From Marinomonas agarivorans (lineage in GTDB: Bacteria; Pseudomonadota; Gammaproteobacteria; Pseudomonadales; Marinomonadaceae), in contig NHNK02000003.1 of assembly GCA_002173415.2 (NCBI GenBank), positions 62,001 through 126,000 of the forward strand: a stretch of DNA of 64,000 nucleotides, written 5' to 3'. The position numbers and the translations under genes were made by a program. The notes below the pieces were generated by a model that ran no database searches, was not told where the DNA came from, and was given only the letters and a program-made list of their open reading frames with translations. Below are positions 37,543-47,042 of the stretch, piece by piece. Position 1 is the stretch's first letter; each line of letters starts with the position of its first letter.

Positions 37543-37983
37543 ATGTCAGCAAAATTAATCGTAGGCGTTGACGGTAGCGATGCAGGCCAAAGAGCACTGG
37601 CTTATGCAAAGCGTCTAGCTGGTTTAATCGGTGAAGAATGTTCACTTGAACTAGTTTGTGTTGTGGAATGGTCGCCTTATACCTTCCAGACAGCCGAAGA
37701 AAATGCCACTCGTAAAAAACACCGCCAAGAAGAAAAAAACAACGCCGATGAGCGCGTTATCCAACCCGCACTAAAAGCCTTAGCAAAAGAAGGTATTCAA
37801 GCCGAAGGTCAGGTATTACACGGTAAAGTCGCGAGCATATTAAATAATATAGCTGTCGAAAAAAATGCCGACCAAATCATCGTAGCACGCTCTACCGAAC
37901 AGGGTTTGAGTTCTCGTGTATTCGGTAGTGTAACAGCCAATCTGGTTATGACCGCCAGTGTTCCTGTTACTGTAGTAAGCTAA
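37543..37983 (+). CDS. Universal stress protein family (UspA-like)
   Basis: 146 residues, single Usp domain: N-terminal IVGVDGSDAGQRALAYAKRL and C-terminal SSRVFGSVTANLVMTASVPVTVV. The usual ATP motif G-x2-G-x9-G-S is degenerate: ARSTEQGLSSRVFGS lacks the first glycines, so ATP binding is doubtful. It is nine bases before a symporter gene and is likely to be a cytosolic partner or regulator of that transporter. Confidence 0.88.
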   Translation: MSAKLIVGVDGSDAGQRALAYAKRLAGLIGEECSLELVCVVEWSPYTFQTAEENATRKKHRQEEKNNADERVIQPALKALAKEGIQAEGQVLHGKVASILNNIAVEKNADQIIVARSTEQGLSSRVFGSVTANLVMTASVPVTVVS

Positions 37984-37992
37984 GGAGCCTTC

Positions 37993-39540
37993 ATGAAACA
38001 ATTTAATTTCTTAATCTCGTTATTGGCGTTATTCACGCTATTTTTAAGCCCAGCTGCCTTTGCGGCAGAAGGCATTGATGCCATGATCAACGGCATTTTT
38101 TCCAGCGCTACAGGCTGGTTTGTTAGTTTAATTTTTTCGCCTATTCCTGGTACAAGCTTTCCTTGGATCGTACTTTGGTTAGTCATCGGTGCCAGTATTT
38201 TCACTCTGTATTTCGGATTCATTCAATTCCGCAGTATTCGCCACTCAATTTCATTGGTAAAAGGCGATTACTCTAACCCGAATGATGCCGGTGAAGTGAG
38301 TCACTTTCAGGCGCTAACAACTGCTCTGTCTGGTACCGTTGGTCTTGGTAACATTGCTGGTGTTGCCGTTGCCGTAAGTATTGGTGGTGCCGGCGCAACA
38401 TTCTGGATGATTCTTGCCGGTTTACTCGGCATGGCATCGAAGTTCACAGAATGTACATTGGGTGTGAAGTACCGTAATGAATATGCAGATGGTCGCGTTT
38501 CTGGTGGCCCAATGTATTACATCTCCAAAGGCTTTGCTGAAAAAGGTTTGCCAGGAGGTAAGTTATTAGCCGCATTGTTCGCTGTATTCTGTATTTTAGG
38601 CGCATTTGGTGGCGGTAATATGTTCCAAGCTAACCAAGCTCATGCGCAATTAACAGGCGTATTTGGCGATTACCCAGGTTGGATCACAGGTGTGATTTTC
38701 GCCGGTATTGTTTTTGCCGTTATTGTTGGTGGTATCAAATCTATTGCCAATGTCACTGAGAAAGTTGTGCCATTCATGGGCATCATGTACGTCGGTGCAG
38801 CAATTGTGATTCTTGTCATGAACTACGACAAAATTGGCTGGGCTTTTGGTCAGATTTTTGAAGGTGCTTTCACAGGCCTAGGTGTGGCCGGTGGTCTTGT
38901 TGGTGCCTTGATTCAAGGTTTCAAACGCGCTGCGTTCTCCAACGAAGCCGGTGTTGGTTCTGCGGCGATAGCTCACTCAGCAGTACAAACTAGCGAACCT
39001 GTAACGGAAGGTCTTGTTTCGCTACTTGAGCCTTTCATTGATACGGTTGTGATTTGTACTATGACAGCCTTGGTTATCATTATTACAGGTCAGCTACTTG
39101 TTGACGCTCAAACAGGTCTTTATGTATTGAATGAAGCGGGCACAATTGCCACTGCCGATGGTTCTTCTGGTGTGGCATTGACTTCAGCCGCATTTGGTTC
39201 TGCCATTTCATGGTTCCCATATGTGTTGGTTGCAGCGGTTGTATTGTTTGCCTTCTCTACCATGATCAGTTGGTCTTATTACGGCTTGAAAGCATGGACT
39301 TACTTGTTTGGTGAAAGCCCGAAAAAAGAACTAACATTCAAACTGATTTTCTGTGTTTTCGTTATTATTGGTGCCGCAGTGAGCCTAGGCCCTGTAATCG
39401 ACTTCTCTGATGCAGCCATTTTTGCTATGGCAGTGGTGAACATCACAGCATTGTACTTCTTGATGCCAATCGTTAAGAAAGAGTTAGTGTCTTACATGAC
39501 TCGCGTAAAAAGTGGCGAAATTAAGAAATACAAAAAATAA
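37993..39540 (+). CDS. Sodium:alanine/glycine symporter (AGCS family)
   Basis: 515 residues, about ten or eleven membrane helices. Signatures: GTVGLGNIAGVAVAVSIGGA (cation/substrate loop), GMASKFTECTLGVKYR, and GFKRAAFSNEAGVGSAAIAH. Imports alanine or glycine with Na+ or H+. An N-terminal signal-like segment (SPAAFAAE) may be a cleaved leader, as in some family members. Forms an operon with the upstream usp gene. Confidence 0.93.
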   Translation: MKQFNFLISLLALFTLFLSPAAFAAEGIDAMINGIFSSATGWFVSLIFSPIPGTSFPWIVLWLVIGASIFTLYFGFIQFRSIRHSISLVKGDYSNPNDAGEVSHFQALTTALSGTVGLGNIAGVAVAVSIGGAGATFWMILAGLLGMASKFTECTLGVKYRNEYADGRVSGGPMYYISKGFAEKGLPGGKLLAALFAVFCILGAFGGGNMFQANQAHAQLTGVFGDYPGWITGVIFAGIVFAVIVGGIKSIANVTEKVVPFMGIMYVGAAIVILVMNYDKIGWAFGQIFEGAFTGLGVAGGLVGALIQGFKRAAFSNEAGVGSAAIAHSAVQTSEPVTEGLVSLLEPFIDTVVICTMTALVIIITGQLLVDAQTGLYVLNEAGTIATADGSSGVALTSAAFGSAISWFPYVLVAAVVLFAFSTMISWSYYGLKAWTYLFGESPKKELTFKLIFCVFVIIGAAVSLGPVIDFSDAAIFAMAVVNITALYFLMPIVKKELVSYMTRVKSGEIKKYKK

Positions 39541-39583
39541 TAACGCTTAACGCGATTATTTTCCGTTAATAAAAACGGCCCTC

Positions 39584-39620
39584 AAAACCAAGATTGCTTT
39601 TTTAGCAGTCTTGGTTTTTT
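39584..39620 (+). terminator. Terminator after AGCS gene
   Basis: AAAACCAAGATTGC (39584-39597) pairs with GCAGTCTTGGTTTT (39605-39618), one mismatch, with T-run. First of three related terminators in this region. Confidence 0.85.
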
Positions 39621-39725
39621 CATATGTTTCCCCCAGAATTCTCTTTATTGCTCTGCTACCTTTTAATTGTCATTCATCAAATGCGTCTATTTGGCTGTAT
39701 TCGCGACATTAAGGAGAGAGATACC

Positions 39726-40715
39726 ATGAAACGCCTAATAAAAATATTAGCACTGACCTTGCCAATAACCGCCTTCGCCAATGAAATACCAGACATGGAA
39801 ATGGGAATAAATGCCTTTTCTGAACATCATCATGCCTCTTTTCATTCGCGTTACTACCCATTATGGGAAGTGTATCGCTGGGTATTTAAAGGCGCCAAGT
39901 ACATAGACCTAACCCATGCTTTTGAACCAAATCAGCCTGTCTGGCGCGGCTTTGATAACGCCATCTTCAAACCTGCAACCGCAGCAAAAGACATCCCCGG
40001 TTACATCAACAAAGGAGAAGAATACACTTACGAAGACCACGGCTTCGTCGCCACCGCCTATGATATCCCCACAGACCAATACGGCACCCAACTTGATCCG
40101 CCGTCACACTGGAACCCATTTGGCGCCACCATGAGCGATTTGCCTGCTACCTATGCTATTCGCCCACTTGTGGTCATCGACGTGCATGAAAAAGTAGAGC
40201 AAAATAATGGCTACTTTCTCACTAGGCAAGATGTGGATGATTGGGAAGCAAAATACGGCCGAATTCCAAAAGGCTCTGTGGTTATGATACGCACAGACTG
40301 GTATAAAAAGTGGCCGAATGAGGACTTTAATGGTCCAGTTTTTCCAAGTGTTGGCTTAGATGCCTTGCAGTATTTACACCTTGATCGAGACATTCTATTC
40401 CACGGCCACGAACCCCTTGATACCGACACAACCCCCACCCTAGAAGGGGAAGCATGGCTAATGCATAATAATTTTGCTCAAGCAGAAGGGGTGGCAAATC
40501 TTGATAAAGTGCCAGAAGCCGGTGCTCTTATTGTCATCGGTTTTGCCAAACCACAAGGAGGAACCGGCGGCTACGCCAGATACGTTGCCATTGCTCCTTA
40601 CTACTCCACACCGTATGGCGAAACCGTATACAGTGAACCTGGTGCACCACTTATGACCCAACCACACCCGCTAAAACGGGATGAATTTGGGGTAATGCGC
40701 CCAACACCAGAATAA
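39726..40715 (+). CDS. Periplasmic cyclase-family metal-dependent hydrolase
   Basis: From ATG 39726 (AAGGAGAG upstream) 329 residues with a signal peptide (MKRLIKILALTLPITAFA). The metal motif is YGTQLDPPSHW, a variant of HxGTHxDxPxH in which the second His is Gln; this GTQ form occurs in part of the cyclase family (PF04199), related to kynurenine formamidase and isatin hydrolase. Export to the periplasm is less common for the family. Substrate unknown. A strong terminator follows. Confidence 0.82.
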   Translation: MKRLIKILALTLPITAFANEIPDMEMGINAFSEHHHASFHSRYYPLWEVYRWVFKGAKYIDLTHAFEPNQPVWRGFDNAIFKPATAAKDIPGYINKGEEYTYEDHGFVATAYDIPTDQYGTQLDPPSHWNPFGATMSDLPATYAIRPLVVIDVHEKVEQNNGYFLTRQDVDDWEAKYGRIPKGSVVMIRTDWYKKWPNEDFNGPVFPSVGLDALQYLHLDRDILFHGHEPLDTDTTPTLEGEAWLMHNNFAQAEGVANLDKVPEAGALIVIGFAKPQGGTGGYARYVAIAPYYSTPYGETVYSEPGAPLMTQPHPLKRDEFGVMRPTPE

Positions 40716-40735
40716 ATTTTGGTAAACACACAAAC

Positions 40736-40784
40736 AAAAACCAAGGCGCTTGAGCAATGGCCCACTCAAAGCACCTTGGTTTTT
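40736..40784 (+). terminator. Terminator after cyclase-family gene
   Basis: AAAAACCAAGGCGCTTGAG (40736-40754) pairs with CTCAAAGCACCTTGGTTTTT (40765-40784) with few mismatches. Second of the three CCAAGG-type stems. Confidence 0.85.
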
Positions 40785-40883
40785 CTAGGAATGTTTTATT
40801 AATAAAAACCACACTGGCAGGAATGGCACGGTGAAGTAAACTGAAATACTCACACGACAACATGATTAGAAAGGAAACAAACA

Positions 40884-41141
40884 ATGATGAAAACACTAAC
40901 ACTCGGTTTCATGGTAGCAACAGCGTTTGCCATATCAACAGCCAATGCCAATAATGGCGGGAAGAAGGAGAACCGTTTCAGCCCCAAAACGATAGAAGAC
41001 GTTATCCAACAAATCGAAATACTTGCTCAAGAAGAAGACGATGACTTCGAAGAGTTTGATGATGATGTTGAAACAGCTTTAAAAACAAAACCTGAAACAA
41101 CTCTTCCAATTGATAAAACGGTTGCTGTGGAGATGGTGTAA
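40884..41141 (+). CDS. Small acidic exported protein, unknown
   Basis: 85 residues with a signal peptide (TLGFMVATAFAISTANA) and a mature part that is very acidic in the middle (EEDDDFEEFDDDVE). A GAAAGGAAAC ribosome site precedes tandem ATGs at 40884/40887. No domain is recognised. The acidic stretch could bind divalent cations. Framed by two terminators, so a single-gene unit. Confidence 0.65.
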   Translation: MMKTLTLGFMVATAFAISTANANNGGKKENRFSPKTIEDVIQQIEILAQEEDDDFEEFDDDVETALKTKPETTLPIDKTVAVEMV

Positions 41142-41191
41142 TCAATACCAAATAAAAATTATCCGCAATAACAATCCAAGGGTTGAAAGGG

Positions 41192-41224
41192 AAAAACCAA
41201 GGTCTGAAAAATGACCTTGGTTTT
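41192..41224. terminator. Terminator between small acidic protein gene and ilvC
   Basis: AAAACCAAGGTC (41193-41204) and GACCTTGGTTTT (41213-41224): perfect 12-bp stem, 8-base loop. Works for both convergent genes. Third CCAAGG-type stem in 1.6 kb. Confidence 0.8.
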
Positions 41225-41274
41225 AGTTGACTCATCCGCGTGATAAACGCCGACTGTTTTATGAAATAAGTCGA

Positions 41275-42750
41275 TTAAACGATTTTTTTCATATCCGCCA
41301 TGTGACCACGTAAGCGCTCACCAACGGCTTCAACAGGGTGGCTGCGTAGTGCGCGGTTTACTTCGATTAGGCGAGCATTATCAACGCCGTTGTCTTTTTG
41401 CTCTAGGCCTTTACCGATCACGTCGGATTTGATGCCTTTCATGAAGTCGCCCAATAATGGCAAGCAAGCGTGGTTATATAGGTAACAACCATATTCCGCC
41501 GTGTCTGAAATAGTGGCATTCATTTCATACAGTTTCTTACGGGCGATGGTGTTGGCAATCAGTGGTGTTTCGTGCAGGGATTCGTAGTAGGCAGAGTCAG
41601 CAATGATGCCTGCTGCTGTCATGGTTTCGAATGCCAATTCCACACCTGCTTTTACCATAGCAACCATCAAAATACCCTTGTCAAAGTATTCTTGCTCTGT
41701 GATTTCAACGTCACCCGCTGGTGTTTTTTCAAAGTTGGTTTCGGCTGTTTCTGCGCGCCATTTGAGTAGGTTGGCATCATCATTGGCCCAGTCTTCCATC
41801 ATTACGCGTGAGAAGGTGCCATTAATGATGTCGTCTTGATGCTTGTTATAAAGCGGGCGCATGATGACTTTTAATTCTTCTGACAAATCAAACGCTTTGA
41901 TTTTGGCAGGGTTAGACAGACGGTCTAGCATGTTGGTGACACCACCGTATTTCAACGCTTCGGTGATGGTTTCCCAACCGTATTGAATCAGTTTAGAGGC
42001 ATAACCAGCATCAATGCCTTCTTCGATCATTTTATCGAAGCAAAGAATAGAGCCAGTTTGTAGCATGCCACATAGGATGGTTTGTTCGCCCATTAGGTCC
42101 GATTTTACTTCAGCGATGAAGGAAGACATCAACACACCTGCTTTGTGTCCACCAGTACCAACTGCGTAGGCTTTGGCTAGGGCAAGACCTTCGCCTTTCG
42201 GGTCATTGTCTTCATGCACGGCAATCAGTGTTGGGACACCAAAGCCACGGACGTATTCGGCACGTACTTCGGAGCCTGGGCATTTCGGTGCTACCATGAT
42301 AACCGTTAGGTCGTCACGAATTTTCATGCCTTCTTCAACGATGTTGAAACCATGGGAGTAAGATAGGCAAGCGCCTTGCTTCATTAACGGCATAACTGCG
42401 TTAACAACAGAGGTGTGTTGCTTGTCTGGTGTGAGGTTCAATACCACGTCAGCAGTAGGGATCAAATCTTCATAAGTGCCAACAGTGAAGCCGTTTTCAG
42501 TGGCGTTTTTCCAAGATTGACGTTTTTCTGCGATTGCTGCTTCACGTAAAGCGTAAGAGACGTCTAAACCACTGTCGCGTAGGTTTAAACCTTGGTTAAG
42601 GCCTTGAGCACCACAGCCAATAACCACCATTTTTTTGCCTTTTAGCGCGTTAACACCATCGCTAAATTCATCCGAATTCATGAAGCGACATTTTGCTAAT
42701 TGTTCTAACTGTTCACGTAGTGGTAACGTGTTAAAGTAATTATTTGACAT
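41275..42750 (-). CDS. ilvC: Ketol-acid reductoisomerase, class II (long form)
   Basis: 491 residues, equal to E. coli IlvC and thus the long class II type, not the about 338-residue class I form. NADPH-binding [20 protein letters not shown]; duplicated knotted C-terminal domain ([33 protein letters not shown]). Catalyses the second step of valine, isoleucine and leucine synthesis. No ilvY or ilvBN genes adjoin. The upstream 272 bases (42751-43022) hold a 17-bp repeat near their far end and no identified operator. Confidence 0.96.
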   Translation of the reverse strand: MSNNYFNTLPLREQLEQLAKCRFMNSDEFSDGVNALKGKKMVVIGCGAQGLNQGLNLRDSGLDVSYALREAAIAEKRQSWKNATENGFTVGTYEDLIPTADVVLNLTPDKQHTSVVNAVMPLMKQGACLSYSHGFNIVEEGMKIRDDLTVIMVAPKCPGSEVRAEYVRGFGVPTLIAVHEDNDPKGEGLALAKAYAVGTGGHKAGVLMSSFIAEVKSDLMGEQTILCGMLQTGSILCFDKMIEEGIDAGYASKLIQYGWETITEALKYGGVTNMLDRLSNPAKIKAFDLSEELKVIMRPLYNKHQDDIINGTFSRVMMEDWANDDANLLKWRAETAETNFEKTPAGDVEITEQEYFDKGILMVAMVKAGVELAFETMTAAGIIADSAYYESLHETPLIANTIARKKLYEMNATISDTAEYGCYLYNHACLPLLGDFMKGIKSDVIGKGLEQKDNGVDNARLIEVNRALRSHPVEAVGERLRGHMADMKKIV

Positions 42751-42986
42751 GATTGAAAACCTATAAACATTTAAAAGTAGAATGATCTAAGAATTAGTAG
42801 CGACGAATTCTCGAACTTGAGCTTACTTTAGCGGAAGAAGTTTGTTGTGTATATTGATATATTCTCACGATAGTGTTGCAAAAAATGAAATCACTGTGTG
42901 CATTACATGGCGCTGGTGAAGTAAAAGATTGGCGAAAGCAGTGCAATAAAAACCGTTCTTATACAGGAACCTTATTCGAACAAACA

Positions 42987-43020
42987 CTTTATTTGAGCGA
43001 AAACTTTACTTGAGCGAAAA
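42987..43020. repeat. 17-bp tandem repeat directly before alkB-like gene
   Basis: CTTTATTTGAGCGAAAA (42987-43003) and CTTTACTTGAGCGAAAA (43004-43020), one difference. It ends two bases before the ATG, so it covers the ribosome-binding zone; GAGCGAAAA is the only SD-like element. Confidence 0.85.
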
Positions 43021-43022
43021 CC

Positions 43023-43643
43023 ATGCTGGACTTATTTGATGACCCTAAAGCAACCCCAAGGAATTTACTACCCTGTGATGGCGAGGTGCATTATTACGGG
43101 CCGATAATGAATGCGATGCAGGCAAGTCAGCATTTTTCTACCTTGTTGACAGAAATTGATTGGCAACATGATACGGCTCTTATTATGGGGCGGCAGATTA
43201 CTACTAAGCGCAAAGTGGCTTGGTATGGCGACCAAGCATTCCAGTACACTTACTCTCATCATACAAAAATAGCGCAACCTTGGAACTATCAACTATTGCG
43301 ATTGAAAGCCTTGGTGGAAGCAGAGAGTGGTGCCAGCTTCAATGCCTGTTTATTGAACCTTTATCACGATGGCAGCGAGGGTATGGCGTGGCATAGTGAT
43401 GCGGAAAAAGACTTGCAAAAACACGGTGTGATTGCCTCACTGAGTTTTGGCGCAGAGCGCAAGTTTTCCTTTAAACATAAGCAAACACAGGAAAGCACAT
43501 CGGTTGTATTGCAGCATGGCAGTTTGTTAATTATGAAGGGATGTACACAGGATTATTGGTTGCATCGATTACCGCCTAGCACAAAAGTGTTACACCCTAG
43601 AATCAGTTTAACGTTTCGTACGATTGTGAATAATAACGGTTAA
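43023..43643 (+). CDS. AlkB-like 2-oxoglutarate/Fe(II) dioxygenase
   Basis: 206 residues. Iron ligands: His and Asp of MAWHSDAEK and the His of YWLHRLP; the 2-oxoglutarate Arg pair is HPRISLTFR. NLYHDGSEGMAWHSD is the hallmark of the AlkB/ALKBH2-3 group that removes alkyl lesions from nucleic-acid bases. It is not next to ada. The tandem repeat covering its ribosome site may influence translation. Confidence 0.9.
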   Translation: MLDLFDDPKATPRNLLPCDGEVHYYGPIMNAMQASQHFSTLLTEIDWQHDTALIMGRQITTKRKVAWYGDQAFQYTYSHHTKIAQPWNYQLLRLKALVEAESGASFNACLLNLYHDGSEGMAWHSDAEKDLQKHGVIASLSFGAERKFSFKHKQTQESTSVVLQHGSLLIMKGCTQDYWLHRLPPSTKVLHPRISLTFRTIVNNNG

Positions 43644-43791
43644 ATAGCGTGTGTTTTTTTACATTGAAAGCCGTGCACGCATAATTCAATTTAGCATGTC
43701 CTCACAGATAAAAGACGCTCGCACGAAGGTCAGGCGTTTTATAAAACAGAGAAAATGGCCTAACTGTACGTCTTGCTTGGAGGTCCAAAGT

Positions 43792-44676
43792 TCACAATAA
43801 GGCTAAAAAAGCGTCTAATTTTGCTGGCAGTGGTGTTTGAGGGCGGTAAATCATCAGAGAGTGAAAAATGTAAGGCGCGCCTTCAACCTTTTGTTCTAAC
43901 AATATGCCTTGTTTAAGTTCTTCTTCCACCACACAACGTGGTAATAATCCGATTCCCATATTGCCTAAGACGCAACGTTTAATGACCTCCACATTGGAAA
44001 AACTTTGATATGTTTGCAATGTAAGGCCAGCTTGTTGAAATCGTTGCTCTGCACTGCGGCGATAACTGCATTCTGGTTCTGTTGTTATCAGGTTTCGTGT
44101 GTTTAACTCCGAAAGTGTTAAAAGTCGTTTGTCATATTGATCTGGGTGAACAACATAAATGATCTCTTCTTCATTGAGTAGGCGAGAGTGCCAGAAAGGG
44201 GTAATTTTTTGTGCCACTTTTGCAGGTTCTATCATAGTAAGAGCGGCATCAAGTTCGCCTTGTGCGAGCGCTGCTTCATAGTCATAGGGCTCATGCACTA
44301 ATAAAATCTCTACCTCTGGTAATTGACTTTGAACCGTTTGGATTATCTTTGGTACTCGATAAATACACATTGAACTTGGTGCAAACAAAGAAATAGAGCC
44401 AAGGTTACCCTGACTTTTTTCCTGTGCTAGTTGTTTTATATGGCTCTCTTGAGCGCAGAAATTTTGCAAACTCGGCAATAGAGCATGACCAATCTGGCTT
44501 AGCACAATGTTTCTCCCTTTCGGTTCAAATAATTCCACGCCTAATTCATTTGTTAATTCCTTTAACTGTGCAGAAATACTGGAAGGGGCTAGATGTAAAT
44601 AATGTGCTGCCTTATTAATACTGCCATATTGAACGACTGCTAATAGGCTTCGTACTTGTTTTGGTGTCATCTGCAT
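43792..44676 (-). CDS. LysR-family transcriptional regulator
   Basis: 294 residues, N-terminal helix-turn-helix (SLLAVVQYGSINKAAHYLHL, SSISAQLKELTNELGVELF) and a substrate-binding-like C-terminal domain. The start may be the second Met (codon 3). Divergent from a glutathione S-transferase gene, with a 172-base spacer; that gene is its likely target. Confidence 0.9.
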   Translation of the reverse strand: MQMTPKQVRSLLAVVQYGSINKAAHYLHLAPSSISAQLKELTNELGVELFEPKGRNIVLSQIGHALLPSLQNFCAQESHIKQLAQEKSQGNLGSISLFAPSSMCIYRVPKIIQTVQSQLPEVEILLVHEPYDYEAALAQGELDAALTMIEPAKVAQKITPFWHSRLLNEEEIIYVVHPDQYDKRLLTLSELNTRNLITTEPECSYRRSAEQRFQQAGLTLQTYQSFSNVEVIKRCVLGNMGIGLLPRCVVEEELKQGILLEQKVEGAPYIFHSLMIYRPQTPLPAKLDAFLALL

Positions 44677-44848
44677 TCAACCTGATTGAAAAAAACTATT
44701 CGATTTATTCGTTTGGTATGTGCATTTATATTCGCTTTTTTGTTCTGATAGGGCAACGTATTATTTATACAACAGCTTTTAAGAAAGGTGAAAACAGGCT
44801 TTTTTAGATGAATGAGTCTTTTTGTTTGTATAAAAATGGAGGAAAACA

Positions 44849-45502
44849 ATGCACTTGTATATTGCCTATAAAAATTACTCTTCTTGGTCTCTCCGTCCTT
44901 GGTTAGCCATGAAAGTCGCGGGTATTGATTTTGAAGAAACGATATTGCCTTTTTATCACTCTGACGCCCTTAGCAAATTTGCGCAACAACATGCTATTCC
45001 TGCGGCGGTGCCTATTTTAGAAACACAAGGCGATATTATCTGGGATTCGATGGCCATTATGGAATATTTGGCAGAGCAATATCCAGAGGCAAAACTGTGG
45101 CCAGCGGATCAATCATTACGCAATTTGGCCCGATCTACGGCTGCCGAAATGCATTCAAGTTTTTTGGCGTTACGAAGTCAATTCCCTATGAATTGTCGTG
45201 TGACAGCGAACGTTGAGCCAACGCCAGAATCACAATTAGATTTAGAACGACTCGCGCAAATTTGGCAGAAATTTACTGCGTTTGACGTAGAAGGGCGCTT
45301 TTTATGTGGCCACTTTACTATCGTTGATGCCATGTTTGCCCCTGTTATGTGGCGAGTGAAGGGATATGGTCTAACCGTGTCTGAGGAATTCAAGGCTTGG
45401 TCTGACGCTATGTTGACCTTGCCGGCTATGCAAGAGTGGTTGGCTGGCGCACAGCAAGAAGAATGGTCTATCCCTCATTATGATCAGGTAGCGGGTTTAT
45501 AA
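44849..45502 (+). CDS. Glutathione S-transferase family protein
   Basis: 217 residues: thioredoxin-like N-terminal domain (IAYKNYSSWSLRPWLAMKVA; active Ser/Cys region NYSSWS) with the cis-Pro segment AAVPILETQGDIIWDSMAIMEY, then the helical C-terminal domain with the N-capping motif FTIVDAMFAPV. The YSSWSLRPW pattern is seen in a GST subgroup often next to LysR genes. Substrate unknown. Start preceded by GGAGGAAAAC-like sequence. Confidence 0.9.
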   Translation: MHLYIAYKNYSSWSLRPWLAMKVAGIDFEETILPFYHSDALSKFAQQHAIPAAVPILETQGDIIWDSMAIMEYLAEQYPEAKLWPADQSLRNLARSTAAEMHSSFLALRSQFPMNCRVTANVEPTPESQLDLERLAQIWQKFTAFDVEGRFLCGHFTIVDAMFAPVMWRVKGYGLTVSEEFKAWSDAMLTLPAMQEWLAGAQQEEWSIPHYDQVAGL

Positions 45503-45652
45503 TGGAAGAATAAGCCTTAGTTTTATAGAAAAACAGCAACAGTATTCAACTTTAATGTTATTGATAACTATTCTCATAAATGCTACCTTTCTCATATGGG
45601 TTGTCGCTTCAGGGCGCAACGTCTTAACCATTCAAAAAGTAGGAAGATAGTA

Positions 45653-47029
45653 GTGAAAAAAACACTCTTGGGTTTATGTGTCGCATTTTCTCTGAATGCT
45701 GTAGCGGAACAAGACTACGCGTTTGGCGTTACTTTAAAAGGCTATAAAGGGGAGGCTACTTCCTCCGTTTCTTATGGCGGGCAAATCGCTCGCCATGTCT
45801 TGCATGATTCATTAAAAAAAGCTGTTGCTAAAGGTGATGTCGAACTTATGCTCTCTTACCTTTCTAGCAAAGACGAGGGACGTAAGATTCTTAGCCCTGT
45901 TTCAAAAACAGGCTTTCCTGTCAAACAAACGACAGTCGATGCGCTTTCCAAAGGTAAGAATCTATTATCCAGTGCCTATGACGGTGTTATTACAGGTTGG
46001 CCTGGTAACCCAACAGGGCAAGAGTTACTAGAACAATTAGTGGCGCTTGCTGGCGCAACAGAAGATGGCTACGATCCAGTAAATGGCTATGACTACATTC
46101 AACTGGTCTCAAAATTCACAATGGGTGCGGTATTTTATAACCGTGCTGTGAATCACTATCTTGAAGAGAAGTTAGAGGCTGGCAAGTACCCGAATGATAA
46201 GCCTTATAAGAACAAAAAAAATGTCTCCTACACAGGCAAAGAGCATGTCTGGGATGAAGCCTTCGGTTATTTTGGCGCGCCAGCACACGGTTTATCTTTA
46301 ACACCAAAAGAAGTGGTTCAAATTACCAAACAAAAGCCAGCTGCCTTGGTGAAAGCCGATGCCAATGGCGATGGCGTTGTTGACCTCAAATCAGAAATGG
46401 CCTTTGCCCATGCGTATTATGCGGCCAGTGTGGATGCATCTGGTGGAACGGATTACTTTCATACCATTATGAAAGCCTTTGTTGAAGGGCGTAAGGTGAT
46501 CACGGCTGCAAATGGCAAAAAATTGACTTCTGAGCAATTGAGCAAAGTAAAAGCATACGCCGCGACGATTGCTCAAGCATGGCAACAAGTCATTGCTGAA
46601 GCAGCGTATAAATATGCCGGTAGTGTTTACTCAGACTTAGAGAAAATTGCCATTATTGAAGAGTCAAATGGCGATATGGATAAGGCTTACCGCAACTATG
46701 TAAAACATTGGGGTGAACTAAAAGGCTTTGCTTTGGCCCTTGAAGCAGCGGGACGTGACCTAGGTAGTACGCAAGCAAATTTAGATCGTCTAATCGGTTT
46801 TAGCCCTGTTCTATTTGGCAACACCCAAGTGCTAGCGAAAGATGGCGATGGTGGCTTTATCCAAGGCAAAGCCGCTGATATGCAAGCTTATAAGTTAAAT
46901 ATGATTAAAACCCAAAATCTGTTGGCCAAAGCGTTTGACCTAAAAGCGAAGCTAAATGATCGCACAGCAGGAATGCAGGCTGTACTTGAACAAATTGAAG
47001 AAGCAGGCAAAAGTGCAGAAAACGATTAG
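45653..47029 (+). CDS. DUF4856 exported protein
   Basis: GTG start at 45653 (AGGAAG six bases upstream) gives 458 residues with a signal peptide (KKTLLGLCVAFSLNAVA). The segments FTMGAVFYNRAVNHYLEEKL, EHVWDEAFGYFGAP and KADANGDGVVDLKSEMAF (EF-hand-like) fit DUF4856, related to imelysin-like iron-regulated periplasmic proteins. Followed after 13 bases by a fatty-acid-hydroxylase-like gene. Function unknown. Confidence 0.75.
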   Translation: MKKTLLGLCVAFSLNAVAEQDYAFGVTLKGYKGEATSSVSYGGQIARHVLHDSLKKAVAKGDVELMLSYLSSKDEGRKILSPVSKTGFPVKQTTVDALSKGKNLLSSAYDGVITGWPGNPTGQELLEQLVALAGATEDGYDPVNGYDYIQLVSKFTMGAVFYNRAVNHYLEEKLEAGKYPNDKPYKNKKNVSYTGKEHVWDEAFGYFGAPAHGLSLTPKEVVQITKQKPAALVKADANGDGVVDLKSEMAFAHAYYAASVDASGGTDYFHTIMKAFVEGRKVITAANGKKLTSEQLSKVKAYAATIAQAWQQVIAEAAYKYAGSVYSDLEKIAIIEESNGDMDKAYRNYVKHWGELKGFALALEAAGRDLGSTQANLDRLIGFSPVLFGNTQVLAKDGDGGFIQGKAADMQAYKLNMIKTQNLLAKAFDLKAKLNDRTAGMQAVLEQIEEAGKSAEND

Positions 47030-47042
47030 GGATAATTAAGCA

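Noticed and set aside
43711-43740. Terminator between alkB-like and lysR-type genes
   Set aside because: AAAGACGC/GCGTTTT arms need a bulge and the loop is long; left uncalled.
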